Positions 45,968 through 57,210 of a stretch of 64,000 nucleotides of DNA are shown piece after piece; positions within the stretch are counted from its first letter, which is position 1, and each line of letters opens with the position of its first letter. A program made the translations under genes and the position numbers. The stretch is from Clostridium sp. cel8 (lineage in GTDB: Bacteria > Bacillota > Clostridia > Clostridiales > Clostridiaceae). Location of the stretch: positions 1 to 64,000 of the forward strand of contig NZ_JACGAG010000003.1 of NCBI RefSeq assembly GCF_014050525.1, in the 5' to 3' direction. The notes below the pieces were generated by a model. It was not told where the DNA came from. It searched no databases and saw only the letters and a program-made list of their open reading frames with translations.

Positions 45968-46650
45968 GATCTCACCCCACTTTTCTTTTCAAGGATAAGA
46001 GCTAGTCTAGCAAGTGGCATACATAACATTAAATACAAAATCGCTGTAACAACATATGCAGGTCCATAGTAAAGATTATTACTTGACCAGGAGTCTGCCT
46101 GATACATTAAATCTCCTCCAGCTATCATAGCCATTACAGATGTATTTTTTATAAGTCCAACAGCTTGATTTGTAAGCGGTGGAAATATTATTTTCACCGC
46201 TTGGGGAAGTATTATATATCTCATAGCTTGGACATTTGTAAATCCTTGAGATTTAGCTGATTCCATCTGACCTCTAGGTACCGATTCAATTCCTCCTCGA
46301 ACAACTTCTGCAATATACGCGCCATGATATATTCCAACTCCAATAGCCCCTACTCCAAATACAGATATTGTAATATTAAAATGTGGAAATACATTATACA
46401 AGAAAAAAACCTGTACTACAAGTGGAGTATTTTGTATAACTGCAACATATATTTTGTTTATTTTTTTTAGTATTTTATTCTCTAGTGTTCCCATTACTCC
46501 AAAAATAACACCCAATACCATAGCTAAGACTAATGCAACTATAGATGCCAGTATAGTTACCAGGAAACCATGTAGAAATATAGATCTATCATTGAACAAA
46601 GCTTCCCATTTAAATGCTGCAAAAGGGCCTGGCACTACTGAATACCCCAT
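45964..46650 (-). CDS. Polar amino acid ABC transporter permease (GlnM family)
   Basis: This 228-residue permease has the EAA loop [29 protein letters not shown] near 160 and [19 protein letters not shown] near 85. It starts inside the end of the binding-protein gene (16-base overlap) with no strong ribosome binding site, so translation is probably coupled. It pairs with the permease downstream to form the channel. Confidence 0.9.
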   Translation of the reverse strand: MGYSVVPGPFAAFKWEALFNDRSIFLHGFLVTILASIVALVLAMVLGVIFGVMGTLENKILKKINKIYVAVIQNTPLVVQVFFLYNVFPHFNITISVFGVGAIGVGIYHGAYIAEVVRGGIESVPRGQMESAKSQGFTNVQAMRYIILPQAVKIIFPPLTNQAVGLIKNTSVMAMIAGGDLMYQADSWSSNNLYYGPAYVVTAILYLMLCMPLARLALILEKKSGVRS

Positions 46651-47438
46651 TTAGCAATTAGTTTATCCAATTCTCCTGATTCTTTCATTTCTTTTATAGT
46701 TTCATTTATAGTCTTAGCTAAATCATCATTTCCTTTTTTAGTCGCTATTCCATAATCCTGTGGACTAAATTCTTCTTTTAAAAGAACTGTTGAATCATCT
46801 AAATATCCATTAAGTATTGATTTATCTACTGAAAAGCAATCAACTCTTCCTGAGTCAAGTGCAGATTTAATATCTGGATATCCAGGAAATTCTAAGAATG
46901 AAACCTTACTTCCAACTTTTTCTGCTTCTGCTTGTATTGCATCTTTACTTGTAGAACTTTGAGCTACACCTATCTTCTTATTATTTAATCCTTTTAAATC
47001 CTTTATTCCCGAATCCTTCTTAACCATTAAGCCTACATGATCTGTAAAATATGGATCTGAAAAATTATAGCTTTTCTTACGTTCATCAGTTATAGTAAAA
47101 GTAGCTGCAATCATATCTACTTGTCCACTATCCAAAAGTGGTCCTCTAGTTTTAGCAGTTACACCTTGAAACTTAATTTTATTTTCATCTCCAAGTATCT
47201 TTTTAGCTATTGCCTTTGAAAGGTCAACTTCAAATCCCTCGATTTCTGAAGTTTTAGGATCTTTGTATCCAAATTTAGGTACATCTAATTTAACACCTAC
47301 ATTAAGATAACCTCTATCTTTTATTTTCTGTAATGCTGATGTTGATTCACTTGAATCCTGTGAACTAGAACCACAACCTGTAAAAATCATTCCTACTATA
47401 AAAATTAAAATTCCAGCAAAAAATTTTCTCTTTCTCAT
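46635..47438 (-). CDS. Polar amino acid ABC transporter substrate-binding lipoprotein
   Basis: The 267-residue product has a lipoprotein signal (FAGILIFIVGMIFTGCGS, lipid-anchored Cys after residue 20) and a family 3 solute-binding fold: RGYLNVGVKLDVPKFGYKDP, then GFEVDLSKAIAKKI and DMIAATFTITDERKKSYNFSDPYF, ending with LIAKWGIQ. The pattern resembles glutamine, glutamate/aspartate or cystine binders; the ligand cannot be fixed. It lies between the ATPase and permease genes. Confidence 0.92.
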   Translation of the reverse strand: MRKRKFFAGILIFIVGMIFTGCGSSSQDSSESTSALQKIKDRGYLNVGVKLDVPKFGYKDPKTSEIEGFEVDLSKAIAKKILGDENKIKFQGVTAKTRGPLLDSGQVDMIAATFTITDERKKSYNFSDPYFTDHVGLMVKKDSGIKDLKGLNNKKIGVAQSSTSKDAIQAEAEKVGSKVSFLEFPGYPDIKSALDSGRVDCFSVDKSILNGYLDDSTVLLKEEFSPQDYGIATKKGNDDLAKTINETIKEMKESGELDKLIAKWGIQ

Positions 47439-47474
47439 ATACTTGTCCCCCTTATAAATATAAAATAATTTTAA

Positions 47475-48200
47475 TTAATGTACAATACGGCTTAAAAATA
47501 ATTTAGTCCTTTCATTAGATGGATTTGTAAAGAAATGTTCTGGTGGTCCTTCTTCTAATATCTCTCCTCCATCTACAAATATTACTCTGTCAGCTACTCT
47601 ACGCGCAAAACCCATTTCATGAGTTACAGCAACCATTGTAATTCCCTCGTGTGCCAAATCAGTCATAACATCAAGTACTTCCTGGATCATTTCAGGATCA
47701 AGTGCTGATGTAGGCTCATCAAATAAAATTATTTCAGGTTTCATATTAAGTGCTCTTGCAATAGCTACTCTCTGCTGCTGCCCTCCTGATAGTTGATTAG
47801 GATATGCATTAGCTTTTTCTTTAAGACCTACCCTTTCAAGATAAACCATACCTGATTCCTCAGCTTGTTTTTTAGGAACTTTTTTTACTAAAATAGGTGC
47901 TAAAGTTACATTTTCCAGAACAGTTTTATGTGGATATAAATTAAATTGTTGAAAAACCATAGCTACAGATTGCCTTATTTTAGTAATTGGTGCTTTAGGA
48001 GCTGTTATATCAATTCCATTTATTATTACTTTTCCTTTTGTGGGTTTTTCTAAAAGATTCATACTCCTAATTAATGTACTTTTACCTGAACCACTTGGAC
48101 CAATTATAACTAACTTTTCTCCATCTGGTATCTTTAAATTAATTTCTTTTAGTACATGCAAGTTCCCAAAATACTTGTTAACACCTCTTAGCTCAATCAT
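47475..48200 (-). CDS. Polar amino acid ABC transporter ATPase (GlnQ family)
   Basis: This 241-residue ATPase powers uptake. It has Walker [10 protein letters not shown] near 34, the Q loop [21 protein letters not shown], the signature [15 protein letters not shown] near 134, Walker [16 protein letters not shown] and the switch His in [11 protein letters not shown]. The GlnQ/HisP family is clear. It is the first gene of the four-gene operon, driven by the promoter at 48323-48351. Confidence 0.95.
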   Translation of the reverse strand: MIELRGVNKYFGNLHVLKEINLKIPDGEKLVIIGPSGSGKSTLIRSMNLLEKPTKGKVIINGIDITAPKAPITKIRQSVAMVFQQFNLYPHKTVLENVTLAPILVKKVPKKQAEESGMVYLERVGLKEKANAYPNQLSGGQQQRVAIARALNMKPEIILFDEPTSALDPEMIQEVLDVMTDLAHEGITMVAVTHEMGFARRVADRVIFVDGGEILEEGPPEHFFTNPSNERTKLFLSRIVH

Positions 48201-48322
48201 ATAATCACCTTTTCATACAAAATTGAATTTTATATATATTTTGATATAATAAAATTTATTTTTGAATAATATTTGAATAATGTTAATATAAATTATTCTT
48301 TTTGTTTATTAATTTTATAATT

Positions 48323-48351
48323 ATTATGCACTATATGATTTATATTGTCAA
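48323..48351 (-). promoter_or_regulatory. Promoter of the ABC transporter operon
   Basis: On the minus strand TTGACA (48351-48346), a 17-bp spacer and CATAAT (48328-48323) give a near-consensus promoter with a leader of about 115 bases. The 414 bases 48201-48615 hold no gene; besides this promoter they carry the repeat cluster at 48386-48441 and the polC terminator. Confidence 0.65.
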
Positions 48352-48385
48352 TATACAAGTAATAATTTATCATATGTATTTATTT

Positions 48386-48441
48386 ATTTCAAAAAATGAA
48401 TATGTATTATTCACTTTTTGAAATATTTGAATATGTATTAT
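48386..48441. repeat. Palindrome and direct repeats upstream of the ABC transporter promoter
   Basis: TGAATATGTATTAT occurs at 48397-48410 and 48428-48441, 31 bp apart (about three helical turns). The first copy lies in a 17-bp arm inverted repeat (48386-48402 with 48408-48424, one mismatch) that contains the palindrome TGAATATGTATTATTCA. It is 35-90 bp upstream of the -35 box, where an activator or repressor would bind. I could not match it to a known regulator. Confidence 0.5.
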
Positions 48442-48522
48442 GCATTTATTGTATAAAAAAGAATATTTAATCCTATACTATCCCCTATTTTTATAAATAT
48501 ACGCGTTAATCACACAAAAAAA

Positions 48523-48567
48523 TACCTATAGAATGGACACTTTTTTCAAGTATCTATTCTATAGGTA
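48523..48567 (-). terminator. Terminator after polC
   Basis: TACCTATAGAAT (48523-48534) pairs with ATTCTATAGGTA (48556-48567), followed on the minus strand by TTTTTTTG. It ends the topA-distal isoprenoid/polC operon and separates it from the transporter. Confidence 0.8.
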
Positions 48568-48615
48568 GCATTATACTTTTATATATCAGTATTTTTTTAT
48601 AATTTATTTTCAATT

Positions 48616-51600
48616 TTATGCAAAAAGACACAACTGATTTGTTTCCGGAAGTCCCCTAAGACAACCATGACTATCAAGCATCTCAATTACACTTTTAGAA
48701 ACTTTAGCTCGTGTTTTTATATCTTCCTTTGAAATAAATTCACCACATTCTCTAGCATTAACTATATTTTTAGCTGCATTTTCACCTACACCTTGAAGTG
48801 CATTTATAGGAATTCTTATTCCATCTTCTTCAATTAAAAATTTCGTAGCATCAGATTTATATATATCCACAGGAAGAAATTTTATTTTTCTTTTATACAT
48901 TTCATATGAAAGTTCTAATATTGTAAGTAGTCCTTTTTCTTTTTGTGTAATATCATTTCCCATAGCATGTATTTCATCCATTTTTTTCTTTATAGAATCT
49001 TCACCTTTTATAATAACATCCACATCAAATTCATCTGCCCTTACAGTAAAGTAAGTTGCATAATAAGCTTTTGGATAGTATACCTTAAAATATGCAATTC
49101 TAATTGCCATCATTACATAAGCTACTGCATGACCTTTAGGAAACATATATTTTATTTTCTTACATGACTCAATATACCAATCAGGGACACCATGTTCTCG
49201 CATAAGTGCTTCTCTCTCTTCTGTAAGTCCTTTACCTTTTCTAACTTTCTCCATTATTGTAAAAGCATCTTTAGGTGGAAGTCCCTTTGATATTAAATAC
49301 ATCATTATATCATCTCTACAGGCAATACAATCACTTAAAGTTGTATATCCTTCTTTTATATAATACTGTGCATTATTGAGCCATACATTAGTACCATGTG
49401 ATAATCCTGATATTCTGACCAAATCTGCAAAACTCTTTGGTTTTGTATCTACAAGCATTTGCCTTACAAATTTAGTTCCAAACTCAGGGAGTCCATAAGT
49501 TCCAACAGGACATCCAAGCTCTTCTGCAGTTACTCCAAGTGCATCTGGAGAAGTAAATAAACTTATTACTTTTGGATCTCCAATTGGAATCTTTTTAGGA
49601 TCAACACCAGTTAAATCTTGAAGCATTCTCAAGACCGTAGGATCATCATGACCAAGTATATCAAGCTTTAAAAGCCTACCACTTATAGAGTGATAATCAA
49701 AATGAGTTGTTATTACATCAGTATCATTGTCATCGGCAGGATGCTGAATTGGTGTAAAATTATATATTTCATTATCACTTGGAACTACCATTATACCACC
49801 TGGATGCTGTCCCGTAGTTCTCTTTATACCAGTACATCCCATAGTAAGTCTTTCAACTTCAGCCTTTGGAACTACTATATTTTTTTCAGAAAGATACTTT
49901 TTTACATACCCATAAGCAGTTTTTTCAGCTATAGTTCCAATAGTTCCAGCTTTAAATACATGGCCTTTTCCAAAAATAACCTCAGTATACTTGTGTATTA
50001 CAGATTGATACTCTCCTGAAAAATTCAAATCTATGTCTGGCTCCTTATCACCATTAAATCCAAGAAATGTTTCAAAAGGTATGTCATGACCATCTCGCCT
50101 CATCTTTTCTCCACAATTTGGACAATTTTTCTCTGGCAAATCTGCTCCAGAACTTACAGAACCATCAGTAATAAATTCACTGTGTTTACATTTAGGACAA
50201 ACATAGTGTGGAGGCAATCCATTAACCTCAGTTATATTTGACATTGTAGCTACAAAAGAAGATCCAACAGATCCTCTAGATCCTACCAAATATCCATCTT
50301 CAAGTGACTTTGCTACAAGTTTTTCAGCTATGAGGTATAACACTGCATACCCATTGTTTATTATTGAATTCAATTCTTTATCCAATCTCTTCTGAACTAT
50401 ATCTGGAAGCTTTTCACCATATATTGAATGAACTTTTTTCAAAGTCATTTCCTTTATTTGCTCTTCAGCTCCATCTATTTTAGGTGGAAATGTTTCATCT
50501 GGTATTGGTTTTACATTATCATCTATCATATCCGCAATTTTATTTGTATTATAAACAACTACCTCATATGCTTTATCATTTCCTAAATAAGAAAACTCAG
50601 ATAGCATTTCATCTGTTGTCCTGAAATAAAGAGGAGGTTGACTGTCTGCATCTGAAAATCCCTGTCCCGCCATTATTATTCGTCTAAATACTTCATCTTT
50701 AGGATCCATAAAGTGAACATCACCTGTAGCTACTACAGGCATATTATATTTTTCTCCAAGATGACATATTCTCTTATTTATTTCCTTAAGTTCATCCTCA
50801 TCTTTTACTATTCCATTTCTTATCATAAATTTATTATTTCCAAGTGGTTGGATTTCAAGATAATCATAAAACTTCAACATTTCCTCTAACTCATTATCAC
50901 TTTTTCCGCTTATAATTTTCCTGTATACCTCTCCTGCTTCACAAGCACTCCCTATTATAAGACCTTTTCTGTACTTCATAATAAGACTTTTTGGCATTCT
51001 AGGCTTTTTGAAAAAGTAATCTAAATTAGAAAATGAAATAAGTTTATATAAATTTTTAAGCCCTGTCTGATTTTTTACAAGTATTATCAAATGATATGTA
51101 GGTTGTTTTTTTATATCTATATTTTTTAAATACTCTTCGTTTAACGTAGCAAAATCAGATATATTTCTTTCTTTAAGCATTTTAAAACACCTTAAAAGTA
51201 TTTGTGCAGTTGCACCTGCATCATCAACTGCTCTATGATGTTTTTCAAGACATATTCCAAGGTGTTTACAAATTGTATCTAATTTGTATTTTCTAAGTTC
51301 TGGAATTAAAAATCTACACATTGGCACTGTATCAATAATTGGACTCGTAAACTTCAAATTCATATCTCTACAGTTTTTCTTTATAAAACCTGTATCAAAT
51401 TCGGCATTGTGAGCAACAACTGCAGCTCCATTTATAAATTTCATAAACCTTGGAAGTACATTTTCTATAGTGTCGGCATCAGAAACCATATCATCTGTAA
51501 TACTAGTCAATTCAACTATATTAATTGGTATTGGTCTTCCTGGATTTACAAATTCGCTAAACTTATCTATTATCTTTCCATCTTTTATTTTAACAGCACC

Positions 51601-52923
51601 TATTTCTATTATACTATCATTTCTACATGAAAGGCCTGTAGTTTCTATATCAAAAACTACAAATGTATCATTTAGTTGCACATTATCTGCATTTTCTGCA
51701 ATTGGTATACTATCGTCTACAAGATATGCTTCAACTCCATATATAACCTTTATATTATTTTTCTTAGCCGCTTCCATAGCTTCAGGATATGCCTGAACTA
51801 CTCCATGATCTGTTATTGCTATTGCCTTATGTCCATAGGATGCAGCTCTTTTTATCAGACTTGATGCAGAACTTACTGCATCCATAGCACTCATCTTAGT
51901 ATGTAAATGAAGCTCAACTCTTTTTTTATCAGCATTATCTACTTTTTTTGGCTTTATAGATTTTACAATATCCTTTGCCATTACAACCATTTCCTTAGCA
52001 TATGGATCATTTACAGTTTCGCCTCTTACCATGCAGTAAGTTCCTTCTTTTATTTCATCAATTATTTGGTCTGCATTCTTTGGCTTTGGGAAAAATTTAA
52101 CCGTAATTGAACTAGTATAATCAGTTATATAAAATGTAACTATTTTTCGCCCTGTTTTAGTTTCAATTATCTCCCTTTTAAATATAGTTCCTTGAATTAC
52201 TACAATACCTTGAAGTCCAGTTATAGAGCTCATCTCTACAGGATGTGAATTTATTGGCTTTCCAAATATAACTGAACCAGACTTGGAACTAAACTTTTTA
52301 TTCTTGGTATTATTATATTTTTTATTTGAGTTCTCAGAGGATTTTAAACTTAAGTTTCTATTTTTCATTATATCCTTTATATAAATATCTTCCCTATTTT
52401 TACTATAATCCAAGAAATTATCATTAACTAAAGTTTCATCATATATCAAGGATGCACTGCATTTTATTCCAAACAAATCTCTCATTGTTCTTACCAAAAG
52501 TTTATCAAGATTCCTGTTTTTTAATAAATTACACAAAAAGTGGTTTCCATTATATATTTTTATCGCATTATCTTCTATCTTCTTTGAAGATTTCAACAAA
52601 AAATCTTTGCACACGGGAATATAAGAAGAAAGTATATTTACAATTTCAATCCAATAATCTTTGCATGCATTTTTTAAAGATACATTTGATACATCTTTAT
52701 AACATATAAGGTCAACATATGGAAAACATCCTAACTTTTTTGTAACTATTTGTTTTATCTTTGACTTTACTTTAGATCCAATATCATTTTTAGACTTAAT
52801 TATTATTTTTAATCTATTACTTTTTTTCAAGTACTGTATTTTTTGCAATTTTATATCTTCTAAAACAATGTCACTGTCCTGATCAATGTTTTTTTGTAAA
52901 AAACTCATAATATCAGAACTCAT
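48616..52923 (-). CDS. polC: DNA polymerase III subunit alpha, Gram-positive type (PolC)
   Basis: PolC is the main replicative polymerase of Firmicutes. The 1435-residue product has N-terminal domains, an OB fold ([20 protein letters not shown] near 240), a PHP domain ([16 protein letters not shown] near 335), a 3'-5' exonuclease inserted in PHP ([20 protein letters not shown] near 425), then the C-family catalytic core ([16 protein letters not shown] and the DLNFSGE Asp pair near 950). A zinc-binding [12 protein letters not shown] segment lies between. ATG 52923 is placed by CAAGGAGGTCAAGTT. It follows ispG by 25 bases. Confidence 0.97.
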   Translation of the reverse strand: MSSDIMSFLQKNIDQDSDIVLEDIKLQKIQYLKKSNRLKIIIKSKNDIGSKVKSKIKQIVTKKLGCFPYVDLICYKDVSNVSLKNACKDYWIEIVNILSSYIPVCKDFLLKSSKKIEDNAIKIYNGNHFLCNLLKNRNLDKLLVRTMRDLFGIKCSASLIYDETLVNDNFLDYSKNREDIYIKDIMKNRNLSLKSSENSNKKYNNTKNKKFSSKSGSVIFGKPINSHPVEMSSITGLQGIVVIQGTIFKREIIETKTGRKIVTFYITDYTSSITVKFFPKPKNADQIIDEIKEGTYCMVRGETVNDPYAKEMVVMAKDIVKSIKPKKVDNADKKRVELHLHTKMSAMDAVSSASSLIKRAASYGHKAIAITDHGVVQAYPEAMEAAKKNNIKVIYGVEAYLVDDSIPIAENADNVQLNDTFVVFDIETTGLSCRNDSIIEIGAVKIKDGKIIDKFSEFVNPGRPIPINIVELTSITDDMVSDADTIENVLPRFMKFINGAAVVAHNAEFDTGFIKKNCRDMNLKFTSPIIDTVPMCRFLIPELRKYKLDTICKHLGICLEKHHRAVDDAGATAQILLRCFKMLKERNISDFATLNEEYLKNIDIKKQPTYHLIILVKNQTGLKNLYKLISFSNLDYFFKKPRMPKSLIMKYRKGLIIGSACEAGEVYRKIISGKSDNELEEMLKFYDYLEIQPLGNNKFMIRNGIVKDEDELKEINKRICHLGEKYNMPVVATGDVHFMDPKDEVFRRIIMAGQGFSDADSQPPLYFRTTDEMLSEFSYLGNDKAYEVVVYNTNKIADMIDDNVKPIPDETFPPKIDGAEEQIKEMTLKKVHSIYGEKLPDIVQKRLDKELNSIINNGYAVLYLIAEKLVAKSLEDGYLVGSRGSVGSSFVATMSNITEVNGLPPHYVCPKCKHSEFITDGSVSSGADLPEKNCPNCGEKMRRDGHDIPFETFLGFNGDKEPDIDLNFSGEYQSVIHKYTEVIFGKGHVFKAGTIGTIAEKTAYGYVKKYLSEKNIVVPKAEVERLTMGCTGIKRTTGQHPGGIMVVPSDNEIYNFTPIQHPADDNDTDVITTHFDYHSISGRLLKLDILGHDDPTVLRMLQDLTGVDPKKIPIGDPKVISLFTSPDALGVTAEELGCPVGTYGLPEFGTKFVRQMLVDTKPKSFADLVRISGLSHGTNVWLNNAQYYIKEGYTTLSDCIACRDDIMMYLISKGLPPKDAFTIMEKVRKGKGLTEEREALMREHGVPDWYIESCKKIKYMFPKGHAVAYVMMAIRIAYFKVYYPKAYYATYFTVRADEFDVDVIIKGEDSIKKKMDEIHAMGNDITQKEKGLLTILELSYEMYKRKIKFLPVDIYKSDATKFLIEEDGIRIPINALQGVGENAAKNIVNARECGEFISKEDIKTRAKVSKSVIEMLDSHGCLRGLPETNQLCLFA

Positions 52924-52948
52924 AACTTGACCTCCTTGTGCAAAAAAA

Positions 52949-53998
52949 TTACATTTTTTCAATCTCTTCCATAAGTGCTTCAACAAGATTTTCTTCTTTT
53001 ACCTTCTTTACAATTACACCTTTTTTAAATATAAGTCCTTCACCATTTCCACCAGCTATACCAACATCCGCTTCTCGAGCTTCACCAGGTCCATTTACTA
53101 CACAGCCCATAACTGCAACTTTGATATTTTTATGGGTATTTGCAAGACGCTTTTCAACTTCATTTGCTATATTTATAAGATCAATCTCTGTTCTACCACA
53201 AGTAGGACACGATATAAATTCAATTCCATCTTTAATCAATCCACAAGATTTCAAAATTTGTCTACCTACTTTTACCTCTTCTACAGGATCACCTGTAAGC
53301 GATACTCTTATTGTATCACCTATTCCTTCCATTAAAAGTGTACCTATTCCTACACTTGATTTTATTGTGCCCTTAAAATAGGTGCCTGTTTCAGTAACTC
53401 CAAGATGAAGTGGATAATTTGTTACCTTAGATATTTTTCTATAGCTTTCAATCATCTGAACTACATTTGATGATTTTATAGATATCACTATATCATTAAA
53501 GTTTACTTCTTCTAATATAGAAACATGTCTTAATGCACTTTCAACCAAAGCATCAGATGAAACTTTTCCATATTTTTTCATCATGTCTTTGCTTAAAGAA
53601 CCAGAATTTACACCTACTCTTATAGGTATATTTGAGGCCTTAGCACTTCTTGCTATTTCTTCAACTTTGTACTTACTTCCTATATTTCCAGGATTTATCC
53701 TAAGTCCAGATATACCATTTTCTATAGATTTTAAAGCTAGCTTATAATCAAAATGTATATCTGCAATTACAGGTATATCCACATTCTTTACAATTTCTTT
53801 AATAGCATCACATGCTTCCATATCAGGTACTGCACATCTTACAATATCACAGCCTGCTTTCTCCAAGCTCTTTATTTGATTTATAGTTCTCTCTTTATCT
53901 CTTGTATCTGTATTAGTCATTGACTGTACAGATACTTTGGAATCTCCTCCTATAAATGTATTCCCAAGCTTTATTTTCTTAGTTTTTTGTCTTATCAT
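52949..53998 (-). CDS. ispG: (E)-4-hydroxy-3-methylbut-2-enyl-diphosphate synthase
   Basis: IspG is the [4Fe-4S] enzyme that makes HMBPP in the MEP isoprenoid pathway. The 349-residue product has [13 protein letters not shown] near 24, [16 protein letters not shown] near 130, and cluster Cys in [13 protein letters not shown] near 263 and [19 protein letters not shown] near 300. The length fits the short bacterial form. It sits with dxr, uppS and cdsA, so the isoprenoid supply for cell-wall lipid carriers is clustered here. Confidence 0.96.
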   Translation of the reverse strand: MIRQKTKKIKLGNTFIGGDSKVSVQSMTNTDTRDKERTINQIKSLEKAGCDIVRCAVPDMEACDAIKEIVKNVDIPVIADIHFDYKLALKSIENGISGLRINPGNIGSKYKVEEIARSAKASNIPIRVGVNSGSLSKDMMKKYGKVSSDALVESALRHVSILEEVNFNDIVISIKSSNVVQMIESYRKISKVTNYPLHLGVTETGTYFKGTIKSSVGIGTLLMEGIGDTIRVSLTGDPVEEVKVGRQILKSCGLIKDGIEFISCPTCGRTEIDLINIANEVEKRLANTHKNIKVAVMGCVVNGPGEAREADVGIAGGNGEGLIFKKGVIVKKVKEENLVEALMEEIEKM

Positions 53999-54058
53999 TT
54001 AAAATCTTCCCCTTAAATCAACAAATAATGTTATCTAAAATTTAGAACACCTTTATAA

Positions 54059-55069
54059 TTAAAATTGAATAGGATGTATTATGTCCTTTACCGTTACAAG
54101 AACCATAAGCATCATAAGTATTGCAAATCCAAAATAATTTATCATCCCAACCTTATTTTGATCTACCTTCTTTCCTGTTATTAACTCAAACAGAAATAAT
54201 AATATATAACCACCATCTAGTGCTGGGAAAGGTATTATATTAAATATAGCAAGTTGTATACTTATATATGCACAAAAAGCCATTAATGTAAAAATCCCAG
54301 CTTTTGCAGCTGCTCCAGATAATTTTATTATTGTAACAGGTCCTCCTACATCATTCATATTAGCTCTTCCTATAAAAAGCGTTTTAAAAAATTTGAAAGT
54401 TTGATTTATAAGAGATCTTGTTTCTAAAAATCCATAGGTTATTGACCTACCTATACTTGGATTAAGTATTTCTTTTCCATATACTCCAATAATATATCCT
54501 TTTTTAGATTCGTCAAGTTCTGGCTTAACAGAAACACTCTTAATTTGATTTCCTCTTTTATAAGTTATATTAAGAGTGTTTCCACCATTCATATACACTT
54601 CCGTCTGAAAATCCTGCCATATGAATACACTAGAATTGTTTACCTTAATTATCTCATCTCCTGCTTTTAATCCAACTTGCTGTGCAGGTTTATTCGCAAT
54701 TGTTTTATCTATTATAGGTACGATACAGCCCTTTTGAAAAGCTATAATTGAAAATAAAAATACTCCAAGTATAAAATTCATTATAGGACCTGCCGCTACA
54801 ATGCTAAGTTTTCTAATTGGACTTTTATTATTAAAAGCCCTTATATCTGTACTTTCTCCTTCATCTCCAAGCATTTTTACATATCCACCTATTGGAAGCA
54901 ATCTAATGGAATATTTTGTTTCTTTACCTTTTATTGAAAATAGCTGAGGTCCCATACCTATTGCAAATTCTTCAACTACTACTCCATTTATCTTAGCTAA
55001 AGTAAAATGTCCTAATTCATGAATTAAAATCAATAGACCAAAAGCCATTATAGCAGCAATTATATACAA
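54059..55069 (-). CDS. rseP: Site-2 intramembrane zinc protease RseP (RasP)
   Basis: This membrane metalloprotease cuts anti-sigma factors and leftover signal peptides within the membrane. The 336-residue product has the zinc motif LIHELGHF near 16, a PDZ domain about 115-185 (GLKAGDEIIKVNNSSVFIWQDF) and the second zinc motif NIIPFPALDGG near 280, with four transmembrane helices. TTG 55069 is used, eight bases after AGGAGG. The dxr-rseP-ispG order is standard. Confidence 0.94.
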   Translation of the reverse strand: MYIIAAIMAFGLLILIHELGHFTLAKINGVVVEEFAIGMGPQLFSIKGKETKYSIRLLPIGGYVKMLGDEGESTDIRAFNNKSPIRKLSIVAAGPIMNFILGVFLFSIIAFQKGCIVPIIDKTIANKPAQQVGLKAGDEIIKVNNSSVFIWQDFQTEVYMNGGNTLNITYKRGNQIKSVSVKPELDESKKGYIIGVYGKEILNPSIGRSITYGFLETRSLINQTFKFFKTLFIGRANMNDVGGPVTIIKLSGAAAKAGIFTLMAFCAYISIQLAIFNIIPFPALDGGYILLFLFELITGKKVDQNKVGMINYFGFAILMMLMVLVTVKDIIHPIQF

Positions 55070-55103
55070 ACATCATTCCTCCTAAAATAATATTAAAATA
55101 AAT

Positions 55104-56267
55104 TTAACAGTTCTTATCATATTTACATTTTACATAACTCTTTACTCTCGTATTAAGTTCGATTATATCCTCTAGTCCATAGTCATCTACTTTCTCAAAT
55201 TTATTCATACAATCTTCTAAAATATCCATTATATCTAAAAATTTAATCTTACTTTCAAGGAATAAGGAAACTGCAGCCTCATTTGCACAATTTAATATAG
55301 CAGGCATTGTACCACCTGTTATTCCAGCTTCATAAGCAAATTTAAGAGGTTTAAATGTATCCATATCTGGTTTTTCAAAAGTCAATTTTGCAATTTTATA
55401 GAAATCTAATTTTTCTACTACGGATTTATTTCTCTTTGGATAGTTAAGTGCATATTGTATAGGTAATCTCATATCCGTACTCCCAAGTTGAGCCAATACA
55501 CTTCCATCTATATACTCTACCATAGAATGAATTATACTTTCAGGATGCACTACAACTTCTATCTTTTCATATGGAATATCAAAAAGCCAATGTGCTTCTA
55601 TAACCTCAAGTCCTTTATTCATAAGTGTTGCAGAATCTATAGTAAGTTTTCTTCCCATCTTCCAATTAGGATGGTTTAAAGCTTCATTTAAAGTAACATC
55701 TACAAGTTCATCTCTTTTTTTTCCTCTAAATGGTCCTCCAGATGCTGTTAAAAATAACTTTTCTACTTCTTCTTCCTCATTTCCTCTCAAGCATTGGAAT
55801 ATAGCTCCATGTTCAGAATCCACAGGAACTATATGTGCATTATATTTTTTCATCTCCTGTTTTACTATTTTTCCTCCTGCAACTAATGTTTCTTTATTAG
55901 CAAGTGCTATAGTCTTTCCTGCTCTCACTGCTTTAAGAGTTGGTACAAGTCCTATAATTCCTACAACAGATGTAACAACTATGTCAACCTCTTCTAAAGA
56001 TGCTATTGTATTCAATCCGTTAAGTCCTAAAAGTACTTCTGTTTTGAGATTTTTGTCAGTGCAATATTCTCTAAGCTTATTATATGCGTTTTCTTTCATT
56101 AAAACAGCATATTTTGGTTTAAATTCATCTATTATATTTATAAGTTTTTGAAAATTTTTATTAGCAGAAACAGCAATTAATTTAAAATTTTCTCTTTCTT
56201 TTCTAATTATATCTAAAGTTTGGGTTCCTATAGACCCTGTAGCACCTAATATAGAAATTTTTTTCAT
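55104..56267 (-). CDS. dxr: 1-deoxy-D-xylulose 5-phosphate reductoisomerase
   Basis: Dxr converts DXP to MEP using NADPH and a divalent metal; it is the fosmidomycin target. The 387-residue product has the NADPH motif ILGATGSIGTQTLDI, ALANKETLVAGG near 122, the metal-binding VPVDSEHGAIFQCL near 147, and the flexible-loop and His region LNHPNWKMGRKLTIDSATLMNKGLE split near 205-228. ATG 56267 follows CGGAGGATGTTTAG. Confidence 0.96.
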   Translation of the reverse strand: MKKISILGATGSIGTQTLDIIRKERENFKLIAVSANKNFQKLINIIDEFKPKYAVLMKENAYNKLREYCTDKNLKTEVLLGLNGLNTIASLEEVDIVVTSVVGIIGLVPTLKAVRAGKTIALANKETLVAGGKIVKQEMKKYNAHIVPVDSEHGAIFQCLRGNEEEEVEKLFLTASGGPFRGKKRDELVDVTLNEALNHPNWKMGRKLTIDSATLMNKGLEVIEAHWLFDIPYEKIEVVVHPESIIHSMVEYIDGSVLAQLGSTDMRLPIQYALNYPKRNKSVVEKLDFYKIAKLTFEKPDMDTFKPLKFAYEAGITGGTMPAILNCANEAAVSLFLESKIKFLDIMDILEDCMNKFEKVDDYGLEDIIELNTRVKSYVKCKYDKNC

Positions 56268-56370
56268 CTAAACATCCTCCGTTACCTATTCAAACTATTA
56301 CTCTTCAATCTACTTTTATACAATTATATTTCAAATTGTAATTACGACACGATTAATTATACCATAATTT

Positions 56371-57168
56371 CTATACTAGATTTAAAAATATTAAGTAGAA
56401 GTATACTACAACTCCAGAAAAAAGTATACTATCAAATCTATCCAATATTCCACCGTGTCCCGGTATCAAATTGCTGTAATCCTTTATTCCTGCATATCTC
56501 TTAATAGATGATGCAAACAAATCACCAAATTGAGAAAAAACTCCACATAAAATTCCAATCGCAACATAATGATATATACTCATTGGCACCTGTCTATAAA
56601 TTGAAAACAAGCCAAATAGAAAACAACCTATAGTACTAGATATTATTCCTCCTATTGATCCTTCAATAGTTTTTTTAGGACTCAACTTAGGACACAACTT
56701 ATTTTTTCCAAAAAATTTTCCAGAATAATATGCTCCAGTATCACAAAGCCACGATGAAATAAATATAAGCCATACAAAATAATTTCCATAATTTAAGTTA
56801 TAGATTAACACTATAAAACTAAAAAATACAGCTGAATATAAAAATCCTAAAATAGTTATAGATATATCTATAAAATTATATTTCAAATCCAATACAGTTA
56901 TACACATAAGTGCAAATAATGTTATTACAGTACTTAAAAATACAAATTTGTAATTATAATAATTATTTATGGAAATATAATAGATTATACAAACTAAGTA
57001 TCCTATTATAGAAATTGGATTAATCCCTTTTTTTGAGGCTGCTCCATAAAATTCATACATCCCCATAAGTGATAGAACCATTATTGCATATTTAAGATAT
57101 ACTCCACCTATAAATAAAAGTAAAATAAAAGGAGCAATTATGAGTGCTCCCAAATATCTGTTATTCAA
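56371..57168 (-). CDS. cdsA: Phosphatidate cytidylyltransferase (CDP-diglyceride synthase)
   Basis: CdsA activates phosphatidic acid with CTP to CDP-diacylglycerol, the precursor used by PgsA. The 265-residue membrane protein has about eight helices and the family signature near the end: FAS SIKRYAGIKDYSNLIPGHGGILDRFDS, with SKKTIEGSIGG-like LSPKKTIEGSIGG near 165 and CDTGAYYSGKFFGKNK near 140. TTG 57168 follows TTGGAGGTGTTATAA. It lies next to uppS as in most bacteria. Confidence 0.94.
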   Translation of the reverse strand: MNNRYLGALIIAPFILLLFIGGVYLKYAIMVLSLMGMYEFYGAASKKGINPISIIGYLVCIIYYISINNYYNYKFVFLSTVITLFALMCITVLDLKYNFIDISITILGFLYSAVFFSFIVLIYNLNYGNYFVWLIFISSWLCDTGAYYSGKFFGKNKLCPKLSPKKTIEGSIGGIISSTIGCFLFGLFSIYRQVPMSIYHYVAIGILCGVFSQFGDLFASSIKRYAGIKDYSNLIPGHGGILDRFDSILFSGVVVYFYLIFLNLV

Positions 57169-57210
57169 ATTATAACACCTCCAAAAATAATACTATACTT
57201 TAATCCAAAT

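Noticed and set aside
48361-48450. Short CRISPR-like array
   Set aside because: There are only two copies of a 14-mer with related AT-rich spacers and no cas genes; it fits an operator region better.
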